DNA of 64,000 bases, taken from assembly GCA_963921935.1 (NCBI GenBank), contig OY998176.1, forward strand, positions 141,032,305 through 141,096,304. The letters run 5' to 3'. The notes beneath the pieces were generated by a model that saw nothing but the letters and a program-made list of their open reading frames with translations, made no database searches and had not been told where the DNA came from. A program made the position numbers and the translations under genes. This stretch comes from Galeruca laticollis (lineage: Eukaryota > Arthropoda > Insecta > Coleoptera > Chrysomelidae). This document shows positions 1 through 11,539 of the stretch, piece after piece (positions within the stretch are counted from its first letter, which is position 1; every line of letters starts with the position of its first letter).

Positions 1-78
1 CAGTATATTACATATTTGTATATTTCTACATTCAAAAGCATTCCGTTCTTATGAAACCATCGCATAAGGCAGTTCAAG

Positions 79-183
79 TTACTCTGCAACTCCTGGCAGT
101 CTAATATTGTTAAAATGTTTCTTAAGGGCTCTTAAAAATTCCACTATCTCGTGGAAGTTCTTTCTCGTTTCCTGGTTGAGGTT
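79..183 (-). CDS. possible terminal coding exon, unrecognised
   Basis: On the minus strand a pyrimidine-rich tract ends in a plausible acceptor (TTACTTGTAG) directly before 34 open codons and a TAA stop. The peptide starts NLNQETRKNF and ends IRLPGVAE; it is charged and helix-prone and I do not recognise the family. An acceptor followed by an open frame and stop suggests the last exon of a gene whose upstream exons lie further right on the minus strand, but I found no partner exon in the following 2 kb, which is repeat DNA. It could equally be a chance frame or a transposon scrap. Confidence 0.3.
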   Translation of the reverse strand, partial: NLNQETRKNFHEIVEFLRALKKHFNNIRLPGVAE

Positions 184-529
184 CTACAAGTAAACACACA
201 AAATAAGAACAATAAATAAGTAAATACACAAATATTTTTGAAAACTTATATCAACAAAATAAAATAAAATGCGCTTACTATTGAAATGATAAGTTTACAC
301 TTCTTGCACTATGCCAAAAAAATATCAAAAAATGTTTGAATGTCTAAATTTTTTTGGGTTTTTCGAATTCCTTTTTTTGGAGTTTTCCATTTTTTCATGA
401 ATTCTTGATTTTCTTTGGTTTTAACTATTTTTTGATTTATTGTTTTTTTTTATTTTTTGTTTTTATTGGATTTTTGGTTACCTCTAGACCAAATATTTAG
501 ACGTACTGCCTCAACAAAAGTTAATACTT
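184..529. other. T-rich stretch, no gene seen
   Basis: AT-rich, with long T runs between about 340 and 480. No coding signal on either strand. Confidence 0.5.
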
Positions 530-686
530 ACTTTCATTTCCCATAAATTGTCATACCATGGGCTATATATGAAAATCTGCAAGGGGTCAATACCTTCCGT
601 CCCACAGCTGGTGGAGGGTACAAAACCCAGATTATTATTTTTTTAATGGGTACATTTTAAAATGGAATTGTCTAAGTATGGTGAAC

Positions 687-1207
687 ACACTAGATATAAA
701 TTGAGTGAAAAGTCGAGTACTGTGTGTGTCATTTTATTAAAATTCCATCTAAGCGCTTTCATCCATTAGGCCATTCTCAAAGCTGTCGACAAGAGAAAAA
801 CATACAACAGGTATCAAAAAACATCAAACCCTGTAACTGCTACATACAATGAAATAAAATGTTTGATGTAACATCATTACTTAAATAAAATTTGTCAAAA
901 TTACCCTATAAAGAGGATATACACACATATCATTTAGTTGATAATTTCAAATTGACGTTTCGTTATGTGAATTACAATTGTACACCCTCTTTATCGGGTA
1001 ATTTTAACAAATTTTACTTGAATAATGATGTAACATCAAACATTTTATTTCATTGTATGTTGCAGTACGGGGTTTGATGTTTTTTGACACCTGTTTTGTT
1101 TTTTTCTTTATGACAGCTTTGAGAATGGTCTAATGGTTGAAAGCGTTTAGCTGGAAATTGATTAAAATTACACACTCAGTACTCGTCTTTTCATTCTTCA
1201 ATTCACA
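687..1207. mobile_element. foldback (palindromic) element, left copy
   Basis: Two arms of about 220 bp (roughly 687-914 and 990-1207) are reverse complements of each other, separated by a spacer of about 75 bp. Arm landmarks are AAACATTTTATTTCATTG and its complement, plus GACAGCTTTGAGAATGG and its complement. The short frame 892-1077 lies inside this palindrome and is not credible as a gene. A second copy lies at 16990-17452. The structure is that of a non-autonomous foldback DNA element; which transposase mobilised it cannot be told. Confidence 0.7.
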
Positions 1208-1216
1208 TTTTAAAAT

Positions 1217-1736
1217 GGGTATAACCCCAATGCGCCTATTCTACCTGGCCTAATCCGGGTCTCAAAAGGGTCGGGAATTTATGATAACCCAGTTGCGCCG
1301 ATCGTAAAAATTGTTCATTACTGATGTAAATCTAGTGTTGTAGTTCCTTGTGACACAATGACACAATACAAATGGAGTTTATGTATAGTGAAAAAGGCAA
1401 GAAGTTAGTAGTTTTCGAAAATTTTAAGTTTCGACATTGCAGTGTAACAAAACTTGGTATAAAGTGAAGGTGTACTAATAAAAACTGTACTTCCCAGTTA
1501 TTCACCGATGAAGGAATGGAGACAATTTTGGTTAGGTTGTGTAAACGTCTTGTACACTTTGAATAAATGTCTTGTATACTTTGTCAATGATTATTTGAAG
1601 TATTTTAGTTGAAAAGTAAAACCGGCATTCCCGCGCAAGTGGGACATGATGATTTTAGGGGCTGGTCGGTTGCGGGCGCAATTGGGTTATACGATTTCTT
1701 GTACCTTTCTAAAATTGGCGCAACTGGGCTATGCCC
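1217..1736. mobile_element. MITE with TTAA-containing target duplication
   Basis: The ends form diverged inverted repeats: TGGGTATAACCCCAATGCGCC on the left against GGCGCAACTGGGCTATGCCC on the right (about 15 of 20 match). TTAAAA flanks both sides. The matching position in the right-hand arm (about 16975-16995) is an unoccupied site with a single TTTAAAAA-like tract, so the insertion is directly visible by comparison. The roughly 520-bp interior has no gene. The TTAA core suggests, but does not prove, piggyBac-type mobilisation. Confidence 0.6.
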
Positions 1737-2439
1737 TTAAAAAAATGTCCAAAATTATAGCATGCTATATCGAATACAATAAAACTTACCATCAATTTTT
1801 GTTAATTTTCACTCATATGGGAAGGCAAATCAAACTATCTTAATAAACTCTATTCGCCTTTCTCCAATTTAAAGAAACACTGTTTTTGAAAATGAAGGGA
1901 ACATATCCTCCATTGTTACCTCGTCGACAAATTTAATGATTTATTACCACTGAGTTTCAGCCATATTAATTTTATCTTCCTGGGTTGGAGGAACAGAACT
2001 AAAAAGTTTAGTAATGCAACAATTTTCAGTTTAGCTAATGCGAAAAACAATCATGATCTCTAAAGTTGTCGATTAAATTAGTAAAAATTCTGTGTTTGAT
2101 AAAAGTAAAGAGAATGATTTGTTCATTGAGAATGAAAAAAATGCTCAAATTTTTTCAATAAAACTTACCGAGTACACCACTTATTAGACTCTGACATTGT
2201 CTTTTCAATTAATAACAATAAAGCAACAAATCAATAATATTACACTATAGCAATTAAAAAATACACCAAAATACCGAAACCTTATAATAACCTCTACACT
2301 AAGACCATGTTCCACAGTAGTGACGAGATAACCCCTCCCTGTGGACAAACTTTTATAACCATGCCCCTGATGGTTACATCATCTACACTGATTTTTATTG
2401 CTCTTTTTGAGAGCATGTTATATATCCAGCCATTTATGG

Positions 2440-3722
2440 TTTAGGGTATATTCTTGTGGGAAAGTGCGTTTGTTATTTTAGGAAAAGTGGTTCTATCGAA
2501 CGCACCTTCTATGTCTATGAATACACCCAGTGTGGACTCATTTTTCTCCAACGATCTCTAGATGCGGCCCACCACGAGATGAAGAACCGATTCGGTAGGT
2601 TTCCCTGGAGTGTATGCATGTTGATTTGGATGCGGTGGATTTTGTGGTATCACAACATCTCTTATATATCGTTCGCACAACCTCTCAAGGTCTTCAATGA
2701 GAACGATGTGAGGTTAATTGGTCGATATGCTTTTGGAATGGAATGGTTCATTCTAACTGGTTTTGGTATAAACACAACTTTAACTTCTCTCCAACCTTTT
2801 GAAATATACCTCAGTGCCAGTGAGGATCTGAGGATTCCCACCAGGTGCGGTATTAAGTCATCCAGGCCCCACTGAAGTAGAGCTGGATAAATGCCGTCCG
2901 TTCCTGGAGATTTAAAGTTTAAAGGGGAAGAAGCCTCAGTTGACCCACCTCAGTATGTCCGCGTCGACGATCTGTCGCCATATACGCCAGTCATGGTCCG
3001 TCGGGTATTGATTCTCCCCTTCCTCCCAGATTCCCGTGTTGGTGGTTCTAGAGTCAGGGAAGTAAGTTGACAATAATAGTTGAAGGCTTTTCTTCAGGTT
3101 GGTAGTTTTTGTGACATCCTCTTTGATTAGTATACCGATATGACGGTGGGGATGTTTTGAGAGGGCTTTTTGGAGTCTAGCTGCTTAGGGGAAATCTTCG
3201 ATTTCCTCGCAGTAGGTTCTCTATGCTTCTCTCTGTATTTGTCTAATGACTATTTTATACTCTTTGAGCTGAGTCTTGTATGCGATCCAATCCTATTCGA
3301 GTCTAGTTCTTTTTGCTAATTGAAAGATTTCCTCGCCGTCCTCCTGAGCTGATCAACCTCATGGCGCCACCATGGAGTGGCGGCTCCATAAAGATCGATC
3401 CGAGAGGGCAAGGCATCTTATAGGCATTAACTATGGAGTTATCAATGGTTTCAGAATAAATTTCCAAATCTTCTTTATTGTTAGGCAATACGTCCTCGAC
3501 TCCTCGCAGATTCCTTTTCAAACAGTGGACATATCTTGTCCTGTCCGGTTTCCTGGGGTCGCGAGTTAGTGTTGAGGTTGTGAGCGCCAGTTTTATTCCA
3601 AATTTCATCCAGCGGTGGCCTGACATTGAAATGTCGTCGGATACTTGCCAGTTGGAGATCATATTTGAAGTGTTTATAGTAGATAAGGTAATATCTATTC
3701 GCGTTTGACTTCGAGAGTTCAT
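2440..3722 (-). pseudogene. R1/Jockey-type LINE fragment (endonuclease end to reverse transcriptase)
   Basis: Read on the minus strand, 3722-3303 gives one open frame resembling the end of the apurinic-type endonuclease and the linker before the reverse transcriptase (SDDISMSGHRWMKF, then TRDPRKPDRTRY). Further down, shifted and interrupted frames show reverse transcriptase text such as GWREVKVVFIPKP, NQHAYTPGKPTE and FIDIEGAFDRT, the last being the conserved region holding the first catalytic Asp. The copy is truncated at both ends and carries many stops and frameshifts. Open frames on the plus strand here (2456-2875, 3372-3708) are shadows. The clade call (R1 or close relatives) rests on the IEGAFD and HAYTxGKxTE motifs. 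Confidence 0.65.
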
Positions 3723-5822
3723 AAAAGTTAATTCAGTAACTCTATTTAGAATACAGAAATTCTTGTTAGTTATGTAATCATAAAAAGACTTACCTCTAGT
3801 TAATATCTTTGCTGTTCCAGCTTACGTGGTGGTTTAGCTGCGCCTGAGGGGACATATGCGGATGCCAGGATTAACACTTTCTTTTGATTAGTGTTTTAAA
3901 TGAAACTCACGGTTTCTAGTTAATACCACAATATAATAAAAATTGTTGAAAATTCTAAAAAATTGACAATTGTTTCGATAGATAGATAGAAAGATTGATG
4001 ATGAGGAATCCCATACAATTCAAACCCTGTATGTAGAATTATCAGTTACCTCCATCATGTGCTTGCCCATTTCAATCGAGAGAACTTCGCTACATCAGTA
4101 AACCTAATCTAGAGGGTAGTAGAGAAACGTGTTACTTACCGTTGAAACAAAATTGATCTGTTACTGCAAGTACGGGTGTTGATTCAATGGACTAGTAACT
4201 TATTACTTGAAAAAACTCACATCACTAAAAAACCGAAGCTTGCCTCGGAATTGATAAAACTAACGGACAAAGGAATTATGGATAAAAAGGAAGATGTGGT
4301 ACGAGAACTTACCGGGCACCAATATAATACGATAACAGTCACATAAATCAAGAAAAAAGATACGAGCGTTTGGAAAACTGGAAAGAAAATTCATCTCGTT
4401 AGTGAGGTTCGTAAAGACACGATTACAAAAAGAGGCCAAGAAAGAGCTGAAGAAATATATTGTTAAGCAAATAGGAAAACCTTATACGAGTCAACCTAGA
4501 TCTACTAGGAATGACTATATGTGCAGTATACGCAGTCTCATATGATGTTAGTAAACCAGAAAAAATCAAATATTTTCTAGTCCCAAACAACCAAATAGGA
4601 AAAATTGGAAATACAAGAGAGATTTTCAAAACTTGGTGAAAATGGGAAAAAATAGTGGAAATATAGGAGAATTCCGATACTTAAGAAATAAAGCTGTGGA
4701 TCTGAATCTGTACGAAATACTACGTTTAAGTCATGATATACAATATGAGAAAAAATATTGTTACGAACTCGCACTCCGAAGTAGATACTAAGTACGGTCC
4801 TATAACCTTATGTTAAAGGACTTTAAAAAATGGCGAGCGCGTCGAATTCTGAGAAGGTCTATTGGGATTTCCTGAGACCGTTTTTATAGACATGTTCTCC
4901 GAAGATATTTTAAGGATTGAGCCGGCATTCGAGAAATATCCCGAAAGATGATTGTTTTGTGCAAGCCGCAAGCAAGAATTATCTAGAAAAAAAAGCCAAT
5001 CATATAAAGGACTGACCAGCGGGAGAAGTTTAGTTTATAAAGTGATCTCGTGAAATGAACAAGTCAAAAATAGTAGTGAAGTGATTATATAAATTAGTTT
5101 AATTGCATATATTGTGAATTAGTGAATAGTTTAGTGATTAAATATATTAAGTAAATGAGCCTACCGTGTGTATGAATTTATCCCACCTATCAGGATAAAC
5201 TGTTCTCAAATAAATAAGAAAAACATTACAATATCAAATTGAGTGGATATAAAACAAATCACTCTCAGTACATTACAGGAGTTTCAGTGTGCATTGCCGT
5301 GTACTGTTTTATTCTATTCAATATTCAATATGATGTTTACCAAAATGTGAACTCCCTGCTTGCAAATGAATATTCGGATCTTTTTTAAAAAGAAACATTT
5401 TATTTTCATTAATCGTGATAAATGTTTTTATATGTGTATATGACTACGACAACATTTTTCACGTTATTTGCTTCACTACCATTTCCTACATAGGTACGTA
5501 TACATTTGATTAATATCTCGCTGTGCATTTCTCTGACATTAATACGTAAATGCAGGTGACACACTGTATGGGGGTTCATTTGGTTGATTAATTATAAAGC
5601 CGGCCGAAGCGAAATAACTTTTATGGTTAATAAAGCTGGGAGGGAGTTATAAGCTTCATTCACTTGGACAAAAAAAGAGTCTCAACTTGACAAAAATAGT
5701 GTTGATGGAATCCATTCGAATTGTAGGTCATTATATACCTTTACTTATTAATATTTCATTCCTTCTTTCTTATTATTATCAAGCACAATAATATTATTAT
5801 TGATAATATTGTTAATATTGTT
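3723..5822. other. no recognisable gene
   Basis: AT-rich. Around 4200-4800 the plus strand has coding-like stretches with several stops (for example KLTDKGIMDKKEDVV near 4260), which I cannot assign; a decayed retroelement is possible. A weak palindrome rich in ATTATT lies near 5770-5820. Confidence 0.35.
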
Positions 5823-6400
5823 GTAACATGTCGCTGAGACATGTTACTATTTTCATCAATAATTTTGGAGCGTTACTCATTCGTCGGCTACTCCCACCTC
5901 TAATTCCTAATCATTCTATTTCAAATATTAGGAACGTATCGGTGATAGTTTTTACCATCATTAAATAGCTATTTAAAACTACGATTCAAGGAATCATCGC
6001 TGGTTCTTTCTTCGCTAAGAAGCAATTTAAAATTCAGTTTCTAAGTAATTGTGTGTGATTTTTAATTTTCTTCGCTGCTCTGCAGCCTGTAAGGACCTAT
6101 ACGCACATTTGAGGATCTCTACGGACCGTTAACAGCCTTTAAGGACCTCTACGGATTCTAGAGACCACCCACTCCACCGGACCATACAGCGTCAAATCCA
6201 GACAACGACGGCTCAAGAAACCTTGACTACTGCTGCGGGCTGTACGTCCCGAGTCTTCCCAAGTCCCTAACTTATTTTTGGTATATACAAAATATTGAGT
6301 TGGACATTTTCACTATAATAACTGATTTGTATTGAGAATATACGGTTTATGTGAATTTATCTTTGTGTGTCAAATAAATCCATTTGTCCCGAAATTTTGT
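5823..6400 (+). repeat. candidate solo LTR with internal short repeats
   Basis: The stretch begins with a TGTAACATGTC...GACATGTTAC hairpin, as some insect LTRs do, and has a possible polyadenylation signal (AAATAAA) near 6372. Between 6081 and 6165 an AAGGACCTCTACGGA-like unit occurs three times with variation. No second LTR or coding region was found, so a solo LTR is a guess from layout only. Confidence 0.25.
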
Positions 6401-6512
6401 TTCTTGATTCACCTTATCCGAATTGAGGTGATAAAAAAATAGTGTAACTAATGCTGAATTCACCACCTGAGCAGAGTCCCAAGGCCAGGTAACTTAGGAT
6501 TGTGGCATTGTA

Positions 6513-7285
6513 TAGGGTGGCACGAGTACTATATCTACTTATAATCTTTTTGAAATAAAGTTGAACTATGTCTACATATTCACACTTTATTCCTTCTCAA
6601 GTTGAACGTTTCAATCAATTGATGTACTTGGGTTCATCCACCTTTAAATAATGTTAGTGTTTGTGTTCCTCCCAGTCTCATTTTAATACATTTTGTTTTT
6701 TAACCGTTCTTATTGTAGTACAGATAAAAAAGCTTTTTGTTGGCTTTGTAATTATGATAATTCAAGCGATACATATGTTACATTATTTACTTTCTAATGC
6801 GTTTCGATAGTATAATTAGTATGGGACCATTTCTTTCTAATATGTTTTATTAGTATATATCGGATGAAGACTTTTCTTTGTTATGTGTATGGATAGTGTA
6901 ATTTAGATATGATCCTCTCTTTGATATGTGTTTTTAAAGTACCTATTAATCGGAGGAGCCTTTCTTCGTATTGTATTTTGGATCTATTCATTGGATGGAA
7001 CATTTTTTATACATTGTCATCATATGTAATTTTGGTAGTATGAACTGAATGGATCCTAATTTTCCCATCCTTCTAAAAAATGTGCGGAAAATGTGTTGAT
7101 TTGTAGTAAAATTTATTGAAAGAAAGAATTCGTCTTCAAACAAATAACAAGAATATTTAAACAGGACATCAATTATATTTGGACCCTTCAAATTAATAAG
7201 GAATAACGTGTAAATATGTAGACATAGAATATCTTTATTTTAAAAAGATTATGAGTAGATACTGTCACTCTATACATCGTATAAT
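6513..7285. repeat. element with inverted ends and internal tandem repeats
   Basis: About 80 bp at 6513-6592 recurs in reverse complement at about 7200-7285. Shared landmarks are TGTATAG, ATAATCTTTTT and TATGTCTACATATT. The similarity fades into the interior. Between 6790 and 6985 a loosely repeated unit of about 75-90 bp contains ATCGGA and TTTCTT blocks. No gene is evident. It looks like a non-autonomous DNA element or two inverted copies of a short repeat. Confidence 0.5.
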
Positions 7286-10200
7286 TCGATACCACGTCTT
7301 TTGTAAGGAGTGTGATCGCGTCACCTATTTTTACATCGTCAAGAGGTTTTTGGACTGATATCAGTACTTTTTGTACCTTCAGGTATAAATGCTATTCTCA
7401 TATACTTAAGAAAGGCAATACCTATAGATGTTATCTCAACTTCAAATTACTATGAACGCATTTCCCCTACATTTTTAGTAAATTATATATTTCTATTCTA
7501 TCAATTACATCCGTTAGTGTTGCTTTAACTTTTGCTGTGATTACGTATTTAGATCGATTCCTACATCATTTAATATAAGGCGAATAGCTCTAATTTGGCC
7601 ACAATTGATTTGTTGATGTTTTTTGCATCAAATAAAAACTTTTGCTCTTCCGAATTCCGAAAAATGAAAACTTCCTTGTAAGTACAATATTACTAATCTT
7701 TAGCGCTAAGTTAAATTAAATTTACAGGAGCGATTTTTAAACTTATATCATATATATTATTGAGGTTTGCTTATTAATTTATCTACATATTAGTGGCATT
7801 CGATTTGCTTGCTCGAGCAAACTCGAGTGTAACGTTCGCGTTCTTTTTGACTTTTGCTTGAAGCGTCCAGACACTCAAACTTTCTTCTCTCTCTCCCCCC
7901 GAGCACCAACAATTTTATTGGTGTGTCTCCCACATATGCATCATGAGATTATACTTCATTTATAATTCGTGTTATTATAGCAGAATTGGTTATCATATTT
8001 TCAATTATTTAATTCACGTCAGAGACATGAGAAACAAAAAACCAAAAATCATATAAAACTAACGATTGAAACTATTGTGGTGATTAAAGTAAGCGTTCCA
8101 ATTATTAAGCCATTTGACACCCATACCATTAATGTGGGAAAACACCTACCTCCAACCGGTGGGAAATAAATTATACCATATGTTTTTATCGAAATCACTG
8201 GGTTAATATATTTAGAGAACTAATAACATTAAGCCGTGACCACAGACAACAAGTCGATGACTTACATTTGGACGTACACTTAACAATGAAAAATTATTAA
8301 TTGCCATCCATACGGAATTCCATCATATATACTGAACTTATCGTAGTAAATATTAAAGAGAATGAGACACAAATATATGAAATTTGAACTTTGTCAGATG
8401 GTGAATAGAGATTAATTTCTTCAGACAGATAGAATTATCATTTATACGTATAATTATAAGTAAGAAATATATCTCATACCAAATCAAACACCTATGATAT
8501 CAATTATCCTTTATAACTATATAAATACATCAATAATATTGAAAATCGTTACCTTAGATTTCAGTTGTAAACAATGAGTCATAAATTTTAATCCATCGAT
8601 GGTAAATTATAAATTCATATTGTCTTATTAGCAGCATAGTTGATCATCTGTATATTTTATCTAGAATATCAAAATGAATCTGAAAAGAACATGAAATGAT
8701 TATTATTCGATGATAATAAACAGGATATTTGATACTCATATACAGATAAGTTATCACATTTGTTGAAATGAAATCATTGAACTGTCACTACATACAACGT
8801 CACGTCATGTAGCATAGAACTAAAACATAGAAATATATTCAACCACAAAAGTAAGTTAGAATTTTGAAATATTGAATATTTGCAAAGCGGATGGAATGTT
8901 TAAAAATATGTAATTGTATTAAATGATAGGACAAGTTCATAGAAGATAATTGGTAAATTATATATAAGAAATGAATTGAAAGGCATTATGAAAGATTTTA
9001 AGGACGTAATGATTGTAAATTCATTGATATTTAAAATTTAAAGTGGGATAGATACTATCATTGTAAATAAATATAAGATATATTTTGGAAATTGTTCACA
9101 TGCAAATAGGTATAATGAATTATACTGAAATTTTACACAAATAATTAATAACAATAGGAATAAGAAGAAGACAATTAAATTAACTATTAAACATCCAATA
9201 AAAAGACTATGAAATATCTAGCAACTCAGTAGTGTTTTGTTTCAAATAACAAGACTAGCAACAAAAGTTTGTTGATTGGAAAAACAAAGGAGTGTGTGGT
9301 GTGATGCTTAGGAAAATGGACATGTAAGAAAATCTTTCTAAAAATTTAACTAAAATAAGTAAAAATTGTTTGAAATTTAAGTAAAAACTGAATATAAATG
9401 ATAAAGTATAACCTAAGAAACATTTAGAGAAAAAAATATTTCTAAATAACAATTATTTGTGGAAATTATCAACTATTGAATTTGAGAAGGGACGCTATGC
9501 GTGAATTTTAAGTAAATTCCTACATGATAGTCTCATGTATTTGATTAAAAGCATTTAGGATCATCGCAAAACATTTTAAGTCAAGTGAGAAGAACAATTT
9601 AATAAATTATATTGACTTACCTGCGATACAAACTAGCGAATTGATTTCCACAATTTGAAGAGAGTCCAGCTTCATTCCAGGAGGGGAGAACAGAAATAGA
9701 GTGCACATAAAGAGACTTCCAAGTGTTATGAACAGGTCAGTGTATATATAATTTATATGGTACCATTTAAAACAATTCAGACATATATATATATATATAA
9801 CTAATTTGGCCAAATTTCACGTATAATTATTTTCTAAGTCTAAGAATATTCAATTTGTATAGTAGTTTATAATAATAATTTGTTTAACTGAAGTTTTTCC
9901 TTAATAGTGATAATGTTTTTCAATTCGATGATTCATAATTATATATACTAAATTTTGACTCTTCTGCATTTTATTTATGTCATATATTGATGATAGACAA
10001 AGGTATGATATCATAGAGGTTGAATGGGTATGTTCCGAGCTATCACTCACAGTATTTTTATAGGAAACAATGGTAAGGTAATATTTGATAAATGCAAATT
10101 TCATATATTTTAATTATCATGAACCCAACGAGAGTAAGTTTCTCATGTTCTCCGTTAAATTAATAAATAAAACAAATCATATTTAACCTGAGCTAGCCAA

Positions 10201-11188
10201 TTCAACGATATAAAAACATAGACAAATCATAGATAAATTATAAATAAAATTATTAAAGTAACAACATAAATTATATTATAATACATATTGAAATAAATAC
10301 ACATTGGTCGTCGCCTTGCTCGACCTCAGTTTATTATTTCAATGTTTGTGTATTTGACGCGCACAATTATAAACGTGTTATTACTAATATTTAATTAATG
10401 GTATTTCTAGAGACTCGTGGTTTAATTGTTACTAACTAAATTTTCCTACATTCATTGGTGACCTTACGGTTCAACGACTGCCACACTGTTTTTTGAGATT
10501 ATATGGTGCACACGAGAGCAATCCATTTAAATTTGTCGTGTCACTATCCAGTACTCAGCATGAGAGCAGTGTTGGCTGCTCGAGTCTGCAAATCGATCGC
10601 CACTATTATAATATTTGTAATCTCATATCTTCTTCTTTTTTCTATTAATATTCTTGACACACGATAAATTTTTAGTTGAGGTTCTTCGTTAAACATAAAT
10701 ACAATCACAATACACCCTCAAAGCCGATACACAACGTAAACGCATCTCAATCACGTATACCTCAAATTATTGGGATTACTTCTATTAAAAAGACTTAAAT
10801 CACGACTTCTTCTTTAACAACATAAGGTAACGTCAATCTATAGTAGTTCTAACCAAACTTCTCGTTGCCATTAGCCATTTTGCCGCTGTTCTGTTAAAAT
10901 GAATGCAATAATTGATAACTTAATTTTCAATTCTGATAATTTTGATGACGACAATTAAGATTAGAAATCATATTTTGCAAGATGAAGCGATTCTGCTTAA
11001 TAAAGCAGCCCTATACGAGGCTTTTGAGCTCAATGGCCTAAATGATACAATACTGCTTACCTTTATTGTAGTTTTTGGTACGAACTACTGGGACACCCTG
11101 TATATAGAGTGACTTTTCATGGTTTAGCATTAACATACCATAGAGAGTTTGTATTGGGCTTTTTAGGTTTTTGTGGGGGTGTATAGTT
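7286..11188. other. gene-poor AT-rich stretch
   Basis: Nearly 4 kb with no convincing coding sequence on either strand; frames around 65-70 codons here have AT-driven composition. A TTGCTCGAGCAA palindrome lies near 7810. A possible LTR/primer-site junction is listed separately at 10456. Confidence 0.5.
10456..10475 (+). promoter_or_regulatory. possible LTR-retrotransposon primer-binding site
   Basis: CTACATTCATTGGTGACC resembles the junction in many insect Ty3/gypsy elements, where an LTR ending in CTACA is followed by a TTGGTGACC primer-binding site. No gag or pol follows, so only the leader of a decayed element would be left. Weak call. Confidence 0.25.
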
Positions 11189-11539
11189 TATTTACGATAA
11201 AAAGACGATGATGTCATTTTTAGTTACTTTCCTGCTTATCAGAATAAATAATAATTTACCAACCGTGAATACAATTTATCCTTAACATCCAGGACAATTT
11301 ACAGCTAACGAGTTGGCAAAACTTCAAGACGCTGTCAAAGAAACTCGTCAAATTCCTCAATTTGTTTTGACGTTTATTGACATTCGATCATCGTCCAATA
11401 TTTACAAGTTTTTTTGGTGCTTCCAAATTCATTGCTCCTTTAGGATTGAAAAAAACAGTCATTTTCATAAGTAATTATTTAGGCAAATCTGCAGTGTGTG
11501 GTTAATAAAAAGCCGAAGCAGCTGAACAGAAAATGTCAA

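Larger units (their letters stand above)
530..2330 (+). repeat. left arm of a >1 kb inverted repeat pair
   Basis: This stretch reappears in reverse complement at 16370-17950. Matching landmarks, in order, are the segment around 560-640 (AGCTGGTGGAGGG), the foldback unit at 687-1207, and the block 1740-2290 (ATAGCATGCTAT, AATACCGAAAC). The left arm holds a MITE at about 1217-1736 that is missing from the right arm. No protein is encoded. It could be two copies of one dispersed repeat in opposite orientation, or the ends of a single very large element. Confidence 0.75.

Noticed and set aside
892..1077. 61-codon frame in the foldback element
   Set aside because: It spans the palindrome and would be destroyed by small changes; the second copy does not keep it.
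2456..2875. 139-codon plus-strand frame
   Set aside because: It lies opposite a recognisable minus-strand LINE reverse transcriptase and has no family resemblance of its own.
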